Shown here: positions 55,325-64,000 of the stretch, piece after piece
Numbering within the stretch: the first letter of the stretch is position 1
How the letters are laid out: each line of letters opens with the position of its first letter
From: Chlamydia trachomatis
GTDB taxonomy: Bacteria > Chlamydiota > Chlamydiia > Chlamydiales > Rhabdochlamydiaceae
DNA length: 64,000 nt
Direction: 5' to 3'
NCBI GenBank assembly: GCA_945875745.1
Contig: CAMCLJ010000001.1
Location: 61,853-125,852 of the forward strand
Notes under the pieces: generated by a model
What the model saw: the letters and a program-made list of their open reading frames with translations, nothing else
Database searches by the model: none
Told to the model about the DNA's origin: nothing
Position numbers and translations under genes: made by a program

Positions 55325-56542
55325 TTAGCATGCAAGATACGAACTAATTAAAGAGCGAAGGACTCCCTTTTTCTCCATGATATCCAAACCGATGATCAAC
55401 AGGAATAACAAAATAACAGTAGATAAAAGTACCCGGCCTCTAACGGATGTATAAAAAGAAGGCCGTTTTAACTGCCATGCCATAATAGCAGGTAATATAC
55501 CAAGTAAAATAGCCACAATAATTCCAGCATACTGCAGAGCTAAGTAAAATCCTCTTTGAGAAGAACATACAAAAATCAGAGGGGGAATAAAGGTCAAAGC
55601 AAAAGCTGCAAGCCTGCCTTCCCATGATTGTTTGATATTCAAACCATCACGTAAAAAATCTGATAAACTCAAAGAAACGCCAAGAAAAGAAGTGACAAGA
55701 GCAAAAAATGAGAAAAACAAAGCGCTTTTGGCGATAAATGGATTTTTAAGAACTAGAGCTAGTGGATCGCTTGCAGTTGACCCTTGAACCCATGCCTGCG
55801 ATAAATATGTCTGTGGCACAACGCCCAGAACAAGCACCTGCCACAAAATGTAGATAACAATCGGAATAATACTTCCGACCAAAATAGTTTTACCGAGCAT
55901 CTTTCGATCATGTTGTAAATAGGTCGTAAGGCTTGGGATCACAATGTGATATCCAAAAGCTGTCAGTACTACTGGAATAGAAATTAAACTTGCAGAAAAA
56001 TCCATATGGAAAAACAACGAGGATTGAATATGGGACGGTACAAAACCAATTAGTACAAGATACGAAACAATTAAACCAACCATCAAAAGTCGGTTTATAT
56101 AATCGACACCTCGAGTGCCCAGGTAAATAAAACTTCCAAAAACTAGGGGAAGACAAAATCGAGATAATTGAGGTGGTACTTGAAAACCGGTAAGAGCACA
56201 TATCGCCCTTTCAAACAAAGGGGCGCTTGCAGCAATGTAGGCCGCAATCAGAGCATACATAAGTAAAAGGTAGAGAATCCAGCTGATGAGTTTGCCCTTA
56301 TCCCCTAATGTTTTTTTGACCATAGAGATTAAGTTCGATTCACCTCCGATCGATAAGTTCACATCCAAAAAGAAAAAAGCACTGCAGAGCATAAGGAGCC
56401 AACAAGAAAAGAAAATCAAGATAGAAGGAAAAAAACCCCCAAAAGAAGTAATAACGGGCAAGGCTAGCATGCCAGCCCCTATCGTCGTTCCTGCAACTAG
56501 AAGAACGCCACCGATAAAACGCATATGAGACATTCGGAACAT
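55325..56542 (-). CDS. tyrP: Aromatic amino acid permease (TyrP/HAAAP family), copy 2
   Basis: A 405-residue, eleven-helix protein from the ATG at 56542, eight bases after an AAGG box. The first helix holds [20 protein letters not shown], the conserved substrate-site turn of the hydroxy/aromatic amino acid permease family; [19 protein letters not shown] is the middle conserved block. It imports tyrosine or tryptophan with protons. It is a paralogue of the next gene upstream, from which it is separated by 28 bases. Chlamydia species also have tandem tyrP genes, so the duplication may be old. Confidence 0.92.
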   Translation of the reverse strand: MFRMSHMRFIGGVLLVAGTTIGAGMLALPVITSFGGFFPSILIFFSCWLLMLCSAFFFLDVNLSIGGESNLISMVKKTLGDKGKLISWILYLLLMYALIAAYIAASAPLFERAICALTGFQVPPQLSRFCLPLVFGSFIYLGTRGVDYINRLLMVGLIVSYLVLIGFVPSHIQSSLFFHMDFSASLISIPVVLTAFGYHIVIPSLTTYLQHDRKMLGKTILVGSIIPIVIYILWQVLVLGVVPQTYLSQAWVQGSTASDPLALVLKNPFIAKSALFFSFFALVTSFLGVSLSLSDFLRDGLNIKQSWEGRLAAFALTFIPPLIFVCSSQRGFYLALQYAGIIVAILLGILPAIMAWQLKRPSFYTSVRGRVLLSTVILLFLLIIGLDIMEKKGVLRSLISSYLAC

Positions 56543-56570
56543 AATGTACACCTTCTAAAAATAGATCTAA

Positions 56571-57788
56571 TTACCCAGGCAGACTGGTCCAACCAACCAT
56601 AACTGATATCTGAAAGAAAAAAATAAACAGGGCAAAACATGCCACGAAAACCAAAAACCACCTACCTCCTCGTATCTCATAAGGAGAAAACAGCTCTTTT
56701 CTATACCGTCCTACCCAAACCATTAAGATAGGCAAAATACCAAATAAAATAACGGCACAGATACCACCAGCAAAATTTAATGCTTTAAAAAACAACTGAG
56801 GATAGATCAGTGATAAAAGAAGGGGGGGAATGAGTGCAAGTAAACATAAAGAAATACTTTCTTTTTTCTCTTTTTTTACTTTGAACCCATCTGCCAAAAA
56901 ATGAACTAAGCTAAGTGACTGTGTAAGAAAAGAGGTAAGGATAGCAAAAAAAGCAAGTCCCTGAGAAAAGAAAGAAAGCCAAGGGGATCTTACCACCATA
57001 GCCAAAGCTTGAGACCCTTCTCGATCTTGCTTAAACGATTCGATGAGCCCTCCAGCCCCGCCAATCGGAACAATCCCTAAAACAAGAATTTCCCATATAA
57101 TATAAACTAAGAAAGCAAAACAACTGCCTGCAATGATCGTCAGTCTAATTTTTTTCAGGTCTCTATTCATATAAGTAAATAAACTAGGAATCATATTATG
57201 AAAACCAAAAGAGGTGATCAAGATCGGCAGAGCAAACAGAGCGGTGGATGGATTAGTCCGAAGCAAAAAGGTAGGTCTTATATACTTAACACCCAGCCAA
57301 ATCAAAGAAAGAAAAAATAAGATTTTGCAACCCATGAGCACTCGGTTCCATAGATCAACCTTGTGAGTGCCTAATAAAACCAATCCTCCAAAAAAAATCA
57401 CAAAAAACAAACTACCGGCCCAAATCGGAATTTGGACACCAAATCCCCCAGAAAGAAACGTAGAGAATAAATTACCGCTACCTGAGATATAAGCCACTAA
57501 AAGGGCATAAAATAAAAAAAGATAAGTGACCCAGCATAACGCCTTACCCCCCTTGCCTAGGGTCTTCTCAATCATCGAAAGCATATTCACTTGATGAGGG
57601 AACCAGGAGTTAACCTCTGCCATAAGAAGACCTGTAAGTGTCATAAACCCCCAAGCAAAGAAAAACATGAGCATAGAAGGGAAAAACCCAGCAATTCCTG
57701 TGATAATAGGAAGACCTAGCATGCCAGCTCCAATACAGCTTCCGGCAATCAGCAAAATTCCTCCCCATAGACTTCCAGGCCGCTTCAT
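56571..57788 (-). CDS. tyrP: Aromatic amino acid permease (TyrP/HAAAP family), copy 1
   Basis: A 405-residue permease. LWGGILLIAGSCIGAGMLGLPIITG and ILITSFGFHNMIPSLFTYM match the paralogue downstream and the family hallmarks. Its ATG overlaps the ThyX-like gene stop by four bases and follows a GAGGGAG box inside that gene, so translation is coupled. Compared with copy 2, the first residues and the C-terminal loop (RYRKELFSPYEIRGGR) differ, which may reflect different substrate preference (tyrosine versus tryptophan). That is a guess. Confidence 0.92.
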   Translation of the reverse strand: MKRPGSLWGGILLIAGSCIGAGMLGLPIITGIAGFFPSMLMFFFAWGFMTLTGLLMAEVNSWFPHQVNMLSMIEKTLGKGGKALCWVTYLFLFYALLVAYISGSGNLFSTFLSGGFGVQIPIWAGSLFFVIFFGGLVLLGTHKVDLWNRVLMGCKILFFLSLIWLGVKYIRPTFLLRTNPSTALFALPILITSFGFHNMIPSLFTYMNRDLKKIRLTIIAGSCFAFLVYIIWEILVLGIVPIGGAGGLIESFKQDREGSQALAMVVRSPWLSFFSQGLAFFAILTSFLTQSLSLVHFLADGFKVKKEKKESISLCLLALIPPLLLSLIYPQLFFKALNFAGGICAVILFGILPILMVWVGRYRKELFSPYEIRGGRWFLVFVACFALFIFFFQISVMVGWTSLPG

Positions 57789-59431
57789 CCGTTGCTCCCT
57801 CTGGCTTGCATTTTTTCTACAATACGGATCTCTTGACCGAGTCTACCAAGCTCATAACCTTCAAAATCTACAAATTTAAAAAATCTCTCAAATACAGGAA
57901 CCGCAAGGCTTACCTGTTTTGCCATTTCTTGAGCAATATATCGATAAGCAGGGTGTCCCGCAGGGGAAGATCTCAGCTCACAAAGCCAAATAAGCTCTCT
58001 TAAACTCACATGAAAATACCAATGAATATTATAGGCCATCGGAACAATATATTGGGCCTCTTCCACAAGCTCTAAAGCTAGTGTGTCATAGGCCTTTTTA
58101 GCTTCTTCTAAAGCTTGTATATAAGGCCGCTCGATCTCTGTATCTTTAATCTCACTAGGTACATAATATCCAAAATCGCAGGTAAGCATCTGTCTATCTT
58201 GAGTGAGCATTCGATGCCTTTGAAGATCTCTATAAATTCCAAAATCAGCCAGGATCTCAAAAGTAAACATTGTATGTTCTAGAGCTCTTGGTCCTTTATG
58301 ACGACGATTCTCTCTATTATTACAAATGCTATCAAATATTTTGCCCATCTCATCAGCCGAAAGACCTCTGCAATAGTCTTGCAAATCTAAGAGACTAGCC
58401 TGAGAGTGAGGAAATAACAAGGCAGCAGCTACCTTACTCGGACCTTCATGATCAAAACTTAAGAGCCTCAGGCCAGGATGATCCATGCTTTCTAAATCTT
58501 CTGCATATCGTATGGCAAATTGTTTAAGCTCCGATGAAACCTGATCTTGGAAGTCAAGAAATGATCTTTGATACTTATGTGACGGCTCAGCTCTGCGCAC
58601 AAAGGAAGGTATTACTTTAGATAATTCCTCGAATGATTTTTTTCCAATATCTTGCATTTCTGCAAGGGAGTGTCCATTTAACTTTTGAATTAGCGACTCA
58701 AAAAACCTACCATTACCAAACACTCCCATATTAGTTAGAGCGCTTGCAGGAAGCAGGCCCCTGAGGCAATCGAGAACCTTAGCTCTGACAGCTGCGGAGT
58801 AAGCAACTTTTGACACATCATGTTCTTTAGGAAACCTCTTTTCCATTAATTCTGTAAGGGGGGCGATCAGCTCAGAGTATGTGTCGAAGAGCATATTGCA
58901 TGTTTTCAGATACAGATCTCGATAAGCAGAAGTCATCAAAATGGGTTCTTTATAAAATAAATACTCTCCTTGCACCTTCTGATCAAAATAAATATACCTG
59001 GTAGATTTTTCCAGCGGAGAGCCACCGATTCTTGCATCCTCTATTACTTTTGCCGCAATCATCGAGACATTCTCTAATGCCAGATGAGCGCCACCGAGCT
59101 CACCAATAGAATCATCACCATATCCATCGAGAATACGATCATAAAAATTCTGAGCTTTTTTTGTTGCAACCGATTGATCTTCAATATCTACATCTTCGTG
59201 GGGATGTTGCGTCCCTGAGATCGCAGCAAACGAGGTCTCTTCATTTAAAATAAAATCCTTTAAAAGGAGAGATCGAAGACCAAGACTGGAACGGGAATAC
59301 CTAGAAAAAAGAGCGCCTTTAATGACCTCGGGTAAGTTTCGCAGAGCGAAAATATTACTGGAAGTATGCGTTACATACCTGCCGAGAATTTTAATTTGAC
59401 TTTCTGAAAATTCTTCATAGCCTTCTATCAT
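57785..59431 (-). CDS. thyX: Long-form FAD-dependent thymidylate synthase-like protein with two ThyX domains
   Basis: A 548-residue protein, twice the length of classical ThyX. The N-terminal half has the pattern ELGGAHLALENVSMIAAKVIEDAR followed by EKSTRY, and the C-terminal half has ALEHTMFTFEILADFGIYRDLQRHRMLTQDRQ. Canonical ThyX has one RHR-x7-S motif: here the C-terminal half keeps RHR but has Met in the Ser position, and the N-terminal half keeps the S-x-RY part but lacks RHR. Such fused forms are known in Chlamydiae and spirochaetes, so the active site may be shared between halves. ThyX makes dTMP from dUMP with FAD and methylene-THF. An AGAGG box lies eight bases before the ATG. Next to hemB, as I recall in C. 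trachomatis. Confidence 0.85.
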   Translation of the reverse strand: MIEGYEEFSESQIKILGRYVTHTSSNIFALRNLPEVIKGALFSRYSRSSLGLRSLLLKDFILNEETSFAAISGTQHPHEDVDIEDQSVATKKAQNFYDRILDGYGDDSIGELGGAHLALENVSMIAAKVIEDARIGGSPLEKSTRYIYFDQKVQGEYLFYKEPILMTSAYRDLYLKTCNMLFDTYSELIAPLTELMEKRFPKEHDVSKVAYSAAVRAKVLDCLRGLLPASALTNMGVFGNGRFFESLIQKLNGHSLAEMQDIGKKSFEELSKVIPSFVRRAEPSHKYQRSFLDFQDQVSSELKQFAIRYAEDLESMDHPGLRLLSFDHEGPSKVAAALLFPHSQASLLDLQDYCRGLSADEMGKIFDSICNNRENRRHKGPRALEHTMFTFEILADFGIYRDLQRHRMLTQDRQMLTCDFGYYVPSEIKDTEIERPYIQALEEAKKAYDTLALELVEEAQYIVPMAYNIHWYFHVSLRELIWLCELRSSPAGHPAYRYIAQEMAKQVSLAVPVFERFFKFVDFEGYELGRLGQEIRIVEKMQARGSNG

Positions 59432-59583
59432 TTAAGAACCTCTTCTGTATAAAATAGAGCTTAGCCTGGCATATTCTTTCCCGTGTATCAAGAGAAAAAT
59501 ATCCTCCAGCAAAATTTATAGTTTTTTTTATAATAATTGATCTTAAATAATTCGGAATAGAACAAATTACATCGAGGTTTTTA

Positions 59584-60552
59584 ATGCTAAGACGACCAAG
59601 AAGAAATAGAAAAGATGAGGCTATCCGATCACTTACTCAAGAGCATTATCTGATGGCTCAAGACTTTGTAGTCCCCTTTTTTTTAATACAAGGAACACAA
59701 AAAAAAGAACCAATTCCCTCGATGCCCCATATTTTTAAAATGTCAAAAGATGTGGCATTAAAAGAAGCAGAATCCCTTCATAAAAAAGGGATCCAATCGA
59801 TTGCACTATTCCCAATATACCCAGCTGATCTAAAAGATAAAATAGGAAGCCTTGCCCTTGATCCAAACGGGATTATTCCGGAAACACTCTCTTTTTTTAA
59901 AAAAGAGATCCCATCACTTGGACTGATTGCCGATGTAGCGCTCGACCCATACACCTCCCACGGGCATGATGGCCTAGTTGATCACAACTTGCAAATCCTC
60001 AATGATGAAACAGTCGAGGTCCTTGCAAAAGCGGCTGTTTTATATGCACAGGCTGGTGCAGATTTTGTAGCGCCAAGTGACATGATGGATGGCAGGGTAC
60101 AGCAAATAAGAATGACCCTCGATAAACAAGGTCTTACACAATCTGGTATTATTTCCTATACTGCAAAATATGCCTCCTCTCTCTACGGACCTTTTCGAGA
60201 GACTGTGGGATCTACTCTACAATTTGGAAGCAAAAAATCATATCAAATGAACCCTGCAAATGTTCGGGAGGCCCTTTTAGAAGCGAGTCTTGATGAAGCT
60301 GAAGGAGCAGATGCGCTCATGGTGAAGCCTGCAGGGTTTTACCTCGACGTCATCGCGAAAATAAAAGAGCGCACCAACCTTCCTGTCTGCGCCTATCAAG
60401 TCAGCGGGGAATATGCGATGATTCGCGCGGGAGAAGAAAAAGGCTTTTTACAAGCTGAACAGGTCTTTTACGAATCTCTCCTAAGCATCAAAAGAGCTGG
60501 GGCCGATTTTATTTTCACATATGCAGCTCCCTTCATCCTCGATAGACTTTAG
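59584..60552 (+). CDS. hemB: Delta-aminolevulinic acid dehydratase (porphobilinogen synthase)
   Basis: A 322-residue enzyme. Both catalytic lysines are visible: about 195 in SYTAKYASSLYGPF and about 248 in LMVKPAGFYLDVI. The metal-site segment ADVALDPYTSHGHDGL lacks the Cys triad of zinc enzymes, so this is the Mg-dependent class. It condenses two ALA molecules to porphobilinogen in haem synthesis; haem is needed for the SdhC subunit encoded earlier in the window. GAGG precedes the ATG. A weak hairpin with T residues follows the stop. Confidence 0.97.
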   Translation: MLRRPRRNRKDEAIRSLTQEHYLMAQDFVVPFFLIQGTQKKEPIPSMPHIFKMSKDVALKEAESLHKKGIQSIALFPIYPADLKDKIGSLALDPNGIIPETLSFFKKEIPSLGLIADVALDPYTSHGHDGLVDHNLQILNDETVEVLAKAAVLYAQAGADFVAPSDMMDGRVQQIRMTLDKQGLTQSGIISYTAKYASSLYGPFRETVGSTLQFGSKKSYQMNPANVREALLEASLDEAEGADALMVKPAGFYLDVIAKIKERTNLPVCAYQVSGEYAMIRAGEEKGFLQAEQVFYESLLSIKRAGADFIFTYAAPFILDRL

Positions 60553-60655
60553 CAAAAAACAGTTCACACTGTATAAAGTTTTTTAACAGAGCTGATCCTT
60601 TTCTTGTGCTGAAATGTCCGTAAATAAAAAATGATTCCTTTTGCTACCTTACTAT

Positions 60656-62836
60656 CTAAGGAAGCTTAATCCTTTCCTCGTATAATGTATAATAGAGGTT
60701 TTTACCTGTGTCTGCAGAAGCTGCCTGATCGCGCAGCCATGCAGCCATCGCATAAGCAATGTAATTTCTGCTGCTTTGCTTTAAAAACAGATCTAAAGGG
60801 ATCATAAAAGCAAAACCTTTATCGTGATACCTATGGCCATTGAGTTTTTCATTTGCATTCGTTAAAGAATACCAAAGAGAAAACCTCGTGCCACTGGCAA
60901 AATATTTACCAACCTCAAAACGAGCGCCTTTATCTTTAGCAAGAAATCTACCAATTTTGACCTTGAAATCTATACTTAAGGGTTGAAAATCATAATATAA
61001 ATCTAAAAAGCATTGGAACCCCGTAAACGGGTGATAATTATATCTAACCCCGTCGTATCTTGGAATCTTATGGAAAAATCCAATCCCATCATAATGTCTT
61101 TTCCAGACAGTTGCCGACTCTAAGCCCAACGCAAACCGACTCCCTGCAGGATAATACAAAAACTCGGAGGCAATACCTGCATAGGCAGTTTCAAAATATC
61201 CACCGGCCAGCCTCATAAAGCACCCTTTGCCAAGGTTCCACCCTTTTTGCATAAACCCTTGCTCAAGATGAAGACTATTAGCCTGATAAAATTTAACAGA
61301 ATCAGAACGGACTACATACATATGGGAGGGGTTGAGTCGATCAACACCAGATAATTTAGCAGCTGATGAAGCAATAGAATAACTGCCTTGAATCTTATAA
61401 AAGATCTCTTTGAAGAGATATCCTTCCTGTGAAGCTATACCGCTTAAGTTGTATTTAAACTTACCTTGGGCATTACCAAAGAAACTGATGAAGCGAGGCC
61501 TGATAGTAAAGCTCCAAATTTCTTTATTCCTTTGGAATAGACGGATAGAATCATATTCATTCGGTTGAGTATTAGCCTCTTCAATAGGAGAGAGTATTTC
61601 TAACTCAAACCGACTTATTGTACTTTGCCTAAATTCATATAAATCTTCAGTTCTATAGGTATAGGATTGGCATGGTAGTGCATCAGCCTCAATGACTACG
61701 GTTATTGACACGATATCAGAAGCTACAAGAGATGCTAGAACATGCTCGACTCTGTCTCTAACAATCTCATTGACCCGGTAACGATTGTTGACAATCTTTA
61801 ACCAAAGATGTTTGCCTCCCCGATCATCGAAATAAAGCTGAGCTGTGAATAAATCAAGACCCTGATCACTTAAAGCATATGCGATCTCTTGAATAAAATC
61901 TGCTTCAGGTCGAGATCCTCCCAAAGGCTCTGTATCAATAGGGGTGTTATAAGGTAATGGATCATCTATTTTTGGGGAAAAACCTTTAGAAGAACCCAAC
62001 GGAATTCGAAATGATCCTAAAGCAGAAATATCCTCGCCTCTTACAGAACTGACAGACAGCTGCAAAGAATCCCAGAGCAGCCAATCAATCCCGCCATTCA
62101 CCCGACTTTTGACAGTTCTTCCAGAGGGGTGCTCGTGGGGGTGTTTTTTATAATTATTGTTATCGTACTCTAAAACCAAAGATAGATTTTTAACAAACCC
62201 ATTGCGAAAATCTCTAAAAGGAGTCCAGCTCAAACCTCCAAACAGCCCCTTCATTCTACCATGACCCCAACCTAGAGTTATTTCAAGATTGGCACTGAGC
62301 CATTCTTTAGTAAGAACCACATATTTTGCATTAAATCGACGGGTACCGATAAAATCCAGGGCGCCAATAGAAATAAGAGGAAGACTTGGAAACCCATCGG
62401 CAGGGGTTAGTATCCCAAGCTTGATATTTCCAACACGTTCAGCATCATCGCCAAACCCTTCATGACCAAACGTCTGCTCTACAACGCCTTTGTATACGAT
62501 ATAATTAGCAGATACCTCTATACGATCAAAAGGCTGAATATTTAATCCATATACGTTATAGGGAGCCACATACCCACCGCCAAAAGCTACAGTACCCTGC
62601 TGATTCATCCGAGCAGAGGGCATATTAAAGTAGCCGACCATGGCATTAGCATTGTAATAAACCGGAAGATGATCGTGAATTTGATGATTAATTTTTTCTA
62701 CCATCTCCAAATCATTGAAAAGAGAACGGGACTCATCCGGGATCTCATATCCAAGATTAGCTTCCAGATCGATGGCAGAACCCCATATTAAAGAAGATAA
62801 CAACAAAAACGATATCGTTACCGATGAGACATTCAT
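60656..62836 (-). CDS. YjbH-type outer-membrane exopolysaccharide protein
   Basis: A 726-residue exported protein with a signal peptide ending near IWGSAIDLEA. The body is rich in aromatic beta strands: YNANAMVGYFNMPSARMNQQGTVAFGGGYVAPYN, RIEVSANYIVYKG, then paired barrel-like strands across the C-terminal ~250 residues. The pattern of the N-terminal third (PSAR, then a barrel-like DPRVE segment; WGHGRMKGLFGG) matches the YjbH/DUF940 family of outer-membrane proteins that help make or secrete exopolysaccharide. Length fits (about 700). It lies 7 kb from the polysaccharide cluster and is a single gene between hemB and greA. It supports export of a surface glycan, though it is not proof. Confidence 0.75.
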   Translation of the reverse strand: MNVSSVTISFLLLSSLIWGSAIDLEANLGYEIPDESRSLFNDLEMVEKINHQIHDHLPVYYNANAMVGYFNMPSARMNQQGTVAFGGGYVAPYNVYGLNIQPFDRIEVSANYIVYKGVVEQTFGHEGFGDDAERVGNIKLGILTPADGFPSLPLISIGALDFIGTRRFNAKYVVLTKEWLSANLEITLGWGHGRMKGLFGGLSWTPFRDFRNGFVKNLSLVLEYDNNNYKKHPHEHPSGRTVKSRVNGGIDWLLWDSLQLSVSSVRGEDISALGSFRIPLGSSKGFSPKIDDPLPYNTPIDTEPLGGSRPEADFIQEIAYALSDQGLDLFTAQLYFDDRGGKHLWLKIVNNRYRVNEIVRDRVEHVLASLVASDIVSITVVIEADALPCQSYTYRTEDLYEFRQSTISRFELEILSPIEEANTQPNEYDSIRLFQRNKEIWSFTIRPRFISFFGNAQGKFKYNLSGIASQEGYLFKEIFYKIQGSYSIASSAAKLSGVDRLNPSHMYVVRSDSVKFYQANSLHLEQGFMQKGWNLGKGCFMRLAGGYFETAYAGIASEFLYYPAGSRFALGLESATVWKRHYDGIGFFHKIPRYDGVRYNYHPFTGFQCFLDLYYDFQPLSIDFKVKIGRFLAKDKGARFEVGKYFASGTRFSLWYSLTNANEKLNGHRYHDKGFAFMIPLDLFLKQSSRNYIAYAMAAWLRDQAASADTGKNLYYTLYEERIKLP

Positions 62837-62970
62837 TTAGAGATGGGTTTTCGTTCAAAAGAGAAATTATAGATGGTAATTCAAAAAAAATGTAAAAACA
62901 CGAAGTAAAATTTAAAGATTAAGCTTGTTTTTTGCAAGGACAACATCACCTAATTATTTCTTAAATCTAA

Positions 62971-62999
62971 TTGTGTTAATTACCTGTTTTACCTATACT
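62971..62999 (+). promoter_or_regulatory. Promoter candidate for greA
   Basis: -35 TTGTGT (62971-62976), exactly 17 bases, -10 TATACT (62994-62999). A leader of about 117 bases would precede the greA start at 63124. Confidence 0.5.
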
Positions 63000-63123
63000 C
63001 GCTCAGATAGAAAGGGTTAAAAACCTGATTTGATATCTATTTTTTATCGTCTCTCTCTTTATCGAGATCGATTAGATATCGTCCCCGTTCCACGTCACTA
63101 TTTAACTTAAGTCAAGGGTTCAA

Positions 63124-64000
63124 ATGAGTTATCTAAAAGAGTTTCTTAAGCATATATCGAATCACGATTACCCTCCATTTCTTCGAATTTGGGAAGAATA
63201 CTGCAATGGAGATGAGCTCGATGGGCAGGAAGTTGTAGAAATTCTGAAAGCCGCAAAAAAAGCCGATTTTTGTGATTTTTTTGGTAAGCATGTAGACAGA
63301 ATCCTTCCCCTTTGGGAACAGATGAGTAACTCTACCGAAAAAGACGAAATCTTTAAATTAGTCATCGACATCCAAACACTTGATTCTCAAAAACTAAGAG
63401 ACCTCGTCTATGATTACCTTTCTCAAAAATATAGTAGTGACAAACATTTCCATGAAAAAATGAAGTTAATTGGAATGAGAGATAAACAATCCAAGGAAGG
63501 GTTCCGAGGAGCAGTTGCAAACTACGACCTCCTTTCTCATATCGATAAAGGCAGCTTTGTATTTCATACAGGAGGCTGGGGTGTTGGAGAAATCGTTGAC
63601 TATTCGTTAATTCGTGAACAACTGACAGTCGAGTTCGATTACGTACCTGGGAAAAAAGAAGTCTCTTTCGGAACGGCATTTAAAACCCTAGTCCCCATTA
63701 CAAAAAATCACTTTTTAGCTCAACGTTTCGGTTCCCCCGATGCTCTAGAAGAAAAGGCAAAATCAGACCCTGTTGGGGTAATTAAAATGCTTTTAACCGA
63801 TCTGGGGCCAAAAACAGCTGCCGAAATTAAAGACGAGCTAGAAGAGCTAGTCATCCCTTCTGCAGAGTGGACAAAATGGTGGCAGAATACTCGGACAAAG
63901 ATAAAAAAAGACACAATGATTGAGACCCCAGATGAATTGCGCAAACCATTTAAACTTCGCAGGTCTGGTGTTACTCATGAAGAAAGATTGCAACAAGCGC
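63124..64000 (+). CDS. greA: Transcription elongation factor GreA, chlamydial long form, 3' end missing
   Basis: The first 292 residues of a gene that runs off the right edge. It starts MSYLKEFLKHISNHDYPPFL and contains LLSHIDKGSFVFHTGGWGVGEIVDYSL and EVSFGTAFKTLVPIT, which belong to the large N-terminal extension of chlamydial GreA (over 700 residues in Chlamydia; E. coli GreA has 158). The true GreA coiled coil and C-terminal domain would lie beyond the window. GreA rescues backtracked RNA polymerase by stimulating transcript cleavage. The extension resembles a KOW-like/small beta domain and its function is unknown. Gene order hemB-greA is as I recall in Chlamydia. Confidence 0.85.
   Translation, partial: MSYLKEFLKHISNHDYPPFLRIWEEYCNGDELDGQEVVEILKAAKKADFCDFFGKHVDRILPLWEQMSNSTEKDEIFKLVIDIQTLDSQKLRDLVYDYLSQKYSSDKHFHEKMKLIGMRDKQSKEGFRGAVANYDLLSHIDKGSFVFHTGGWGVGEIVDYSLIREQLTVEFDYVPGKKEVSFGTAFKTLVPITKNHFLAQRFGSPDALEEKAKSDPVGVIKMLLTDLGPKTAAEIKDELEELVIPSAEWTKWWQNTRTKIKKDTMIETPDELRKPFKLRRSGVTHEERLQQA

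Noticed and set aside
60559..60584. Weak hairpin with T residues after hemB
   Set aside because: Only a five-base stem with a gap before the T run; too weak to list as a terminator.
1..64000. tRNA, rRNA, CRISPR arrays, insertion sequences, prophage genes
   Set aside because: Read for T-loop (GGTTCRA) contexts, regular spaced repeats, transposase or integrase motifs and flanking inverted repeats; none was convincing.

Overview
This window is AT-rich, densely coding chromosome from a member of the Chlamydiae, most likely an environmental or symbiotic lineage (Simkania-, Rhabdochlamydia- or Waddlia-like) and not the genus Chlamydia. Four things point there. DNA topoisomerase I carries a C-terminal SWIB domain. 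The GreA gene at the right edge starts with a long N-terminal extension. Two Legionella/Simkania-type MOMP-like porins stand in tandem. Several gene blocks follow the order known from Chlamydia trachomatis: ruvC-ruvA, mnmE-nth-psd, tatD-sdhCAB, pcrA/uvrD near rpoN, and a ThyX-like gene beside hemB near greA. The species cannot be fixed from sequence alone. I saw no tRNA, rRNA, CRISPR array, insertion sequence or phage gene.

Layout. 1-2.9 kb: a leftward operon of a heptosyltransferase-like gene, a second GT9-like gene and a UDP-sugar pyrophosphorylase that runs off the left edge. 3.1-4.9 kb: ruvC-ruvA and a small exported protein. 5.4-9.9 kb: a dicarboxylate symporter, mnmE-nth, and psd in convergent overlap. 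10.2-12 kb: an exported FkbM-like methyltransferase and a DsbB-like membrane protein translationally coupled to a 47-residue membrane peptide. 12-16.6 kb: tatD and the succinate dehydrogenase operon. 16.7-21.8 kb: a promoter followed by a probable structured RNA, a membrane TPR protein, and a 1194-residue protein fusing an unknown 690-residue region to a family-5 solute-binding domain with no signal peptide. 21.9-29 kb: an orphan gene, a DMT transporter, and a coupled operon of an exported TPR protein, a membrane VWA protein and rsmD. 29.2-31.9 kb: two tandem porins. 32.5-38.4 kb: a CPA2 antiporter, pcrA, a GT9-like gene and rpoN. 38.4-42 kb: a probable gene remnant, a membrane HExxH protein and two exported TcdA/TcdB-like sugar transferases. 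42.4-45 kb: topA. 45-53.3 kb: a polysaccharide cluster (Wzy-like polymerase/ligase, ManC, GT9, two GT4 enzymes, ABC exporter). 53.3-59.4 kb: a leftward operon of a double-domain ThyX, two aromatic amino acid permeases and uvrB. 59.6-64 kb: hemB, a YjbH-type outer-membrane exopolysaccharide protein, and greA (truncated by the edge).

How it fits together. Much of the window serves the cell envelope. GDP-mannose synthesis, mannosyl-type and heptosyl-type transferases, an ABC flippase/exporter, a Wzy-like enzyme and a YjbH protein together suggest a surface glycan more elaborate than the truncated LPS of Chlamydia. The exported methyltransferase and the two exported DXD-type transferases could modify host or surface targets. 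The most unusual items are the solute-binding fusion, the candidate small RNA at 16.75 kb, and two genes (sdhC, pcrA) whose ribosome-binding sites lie inside inverted repeats.
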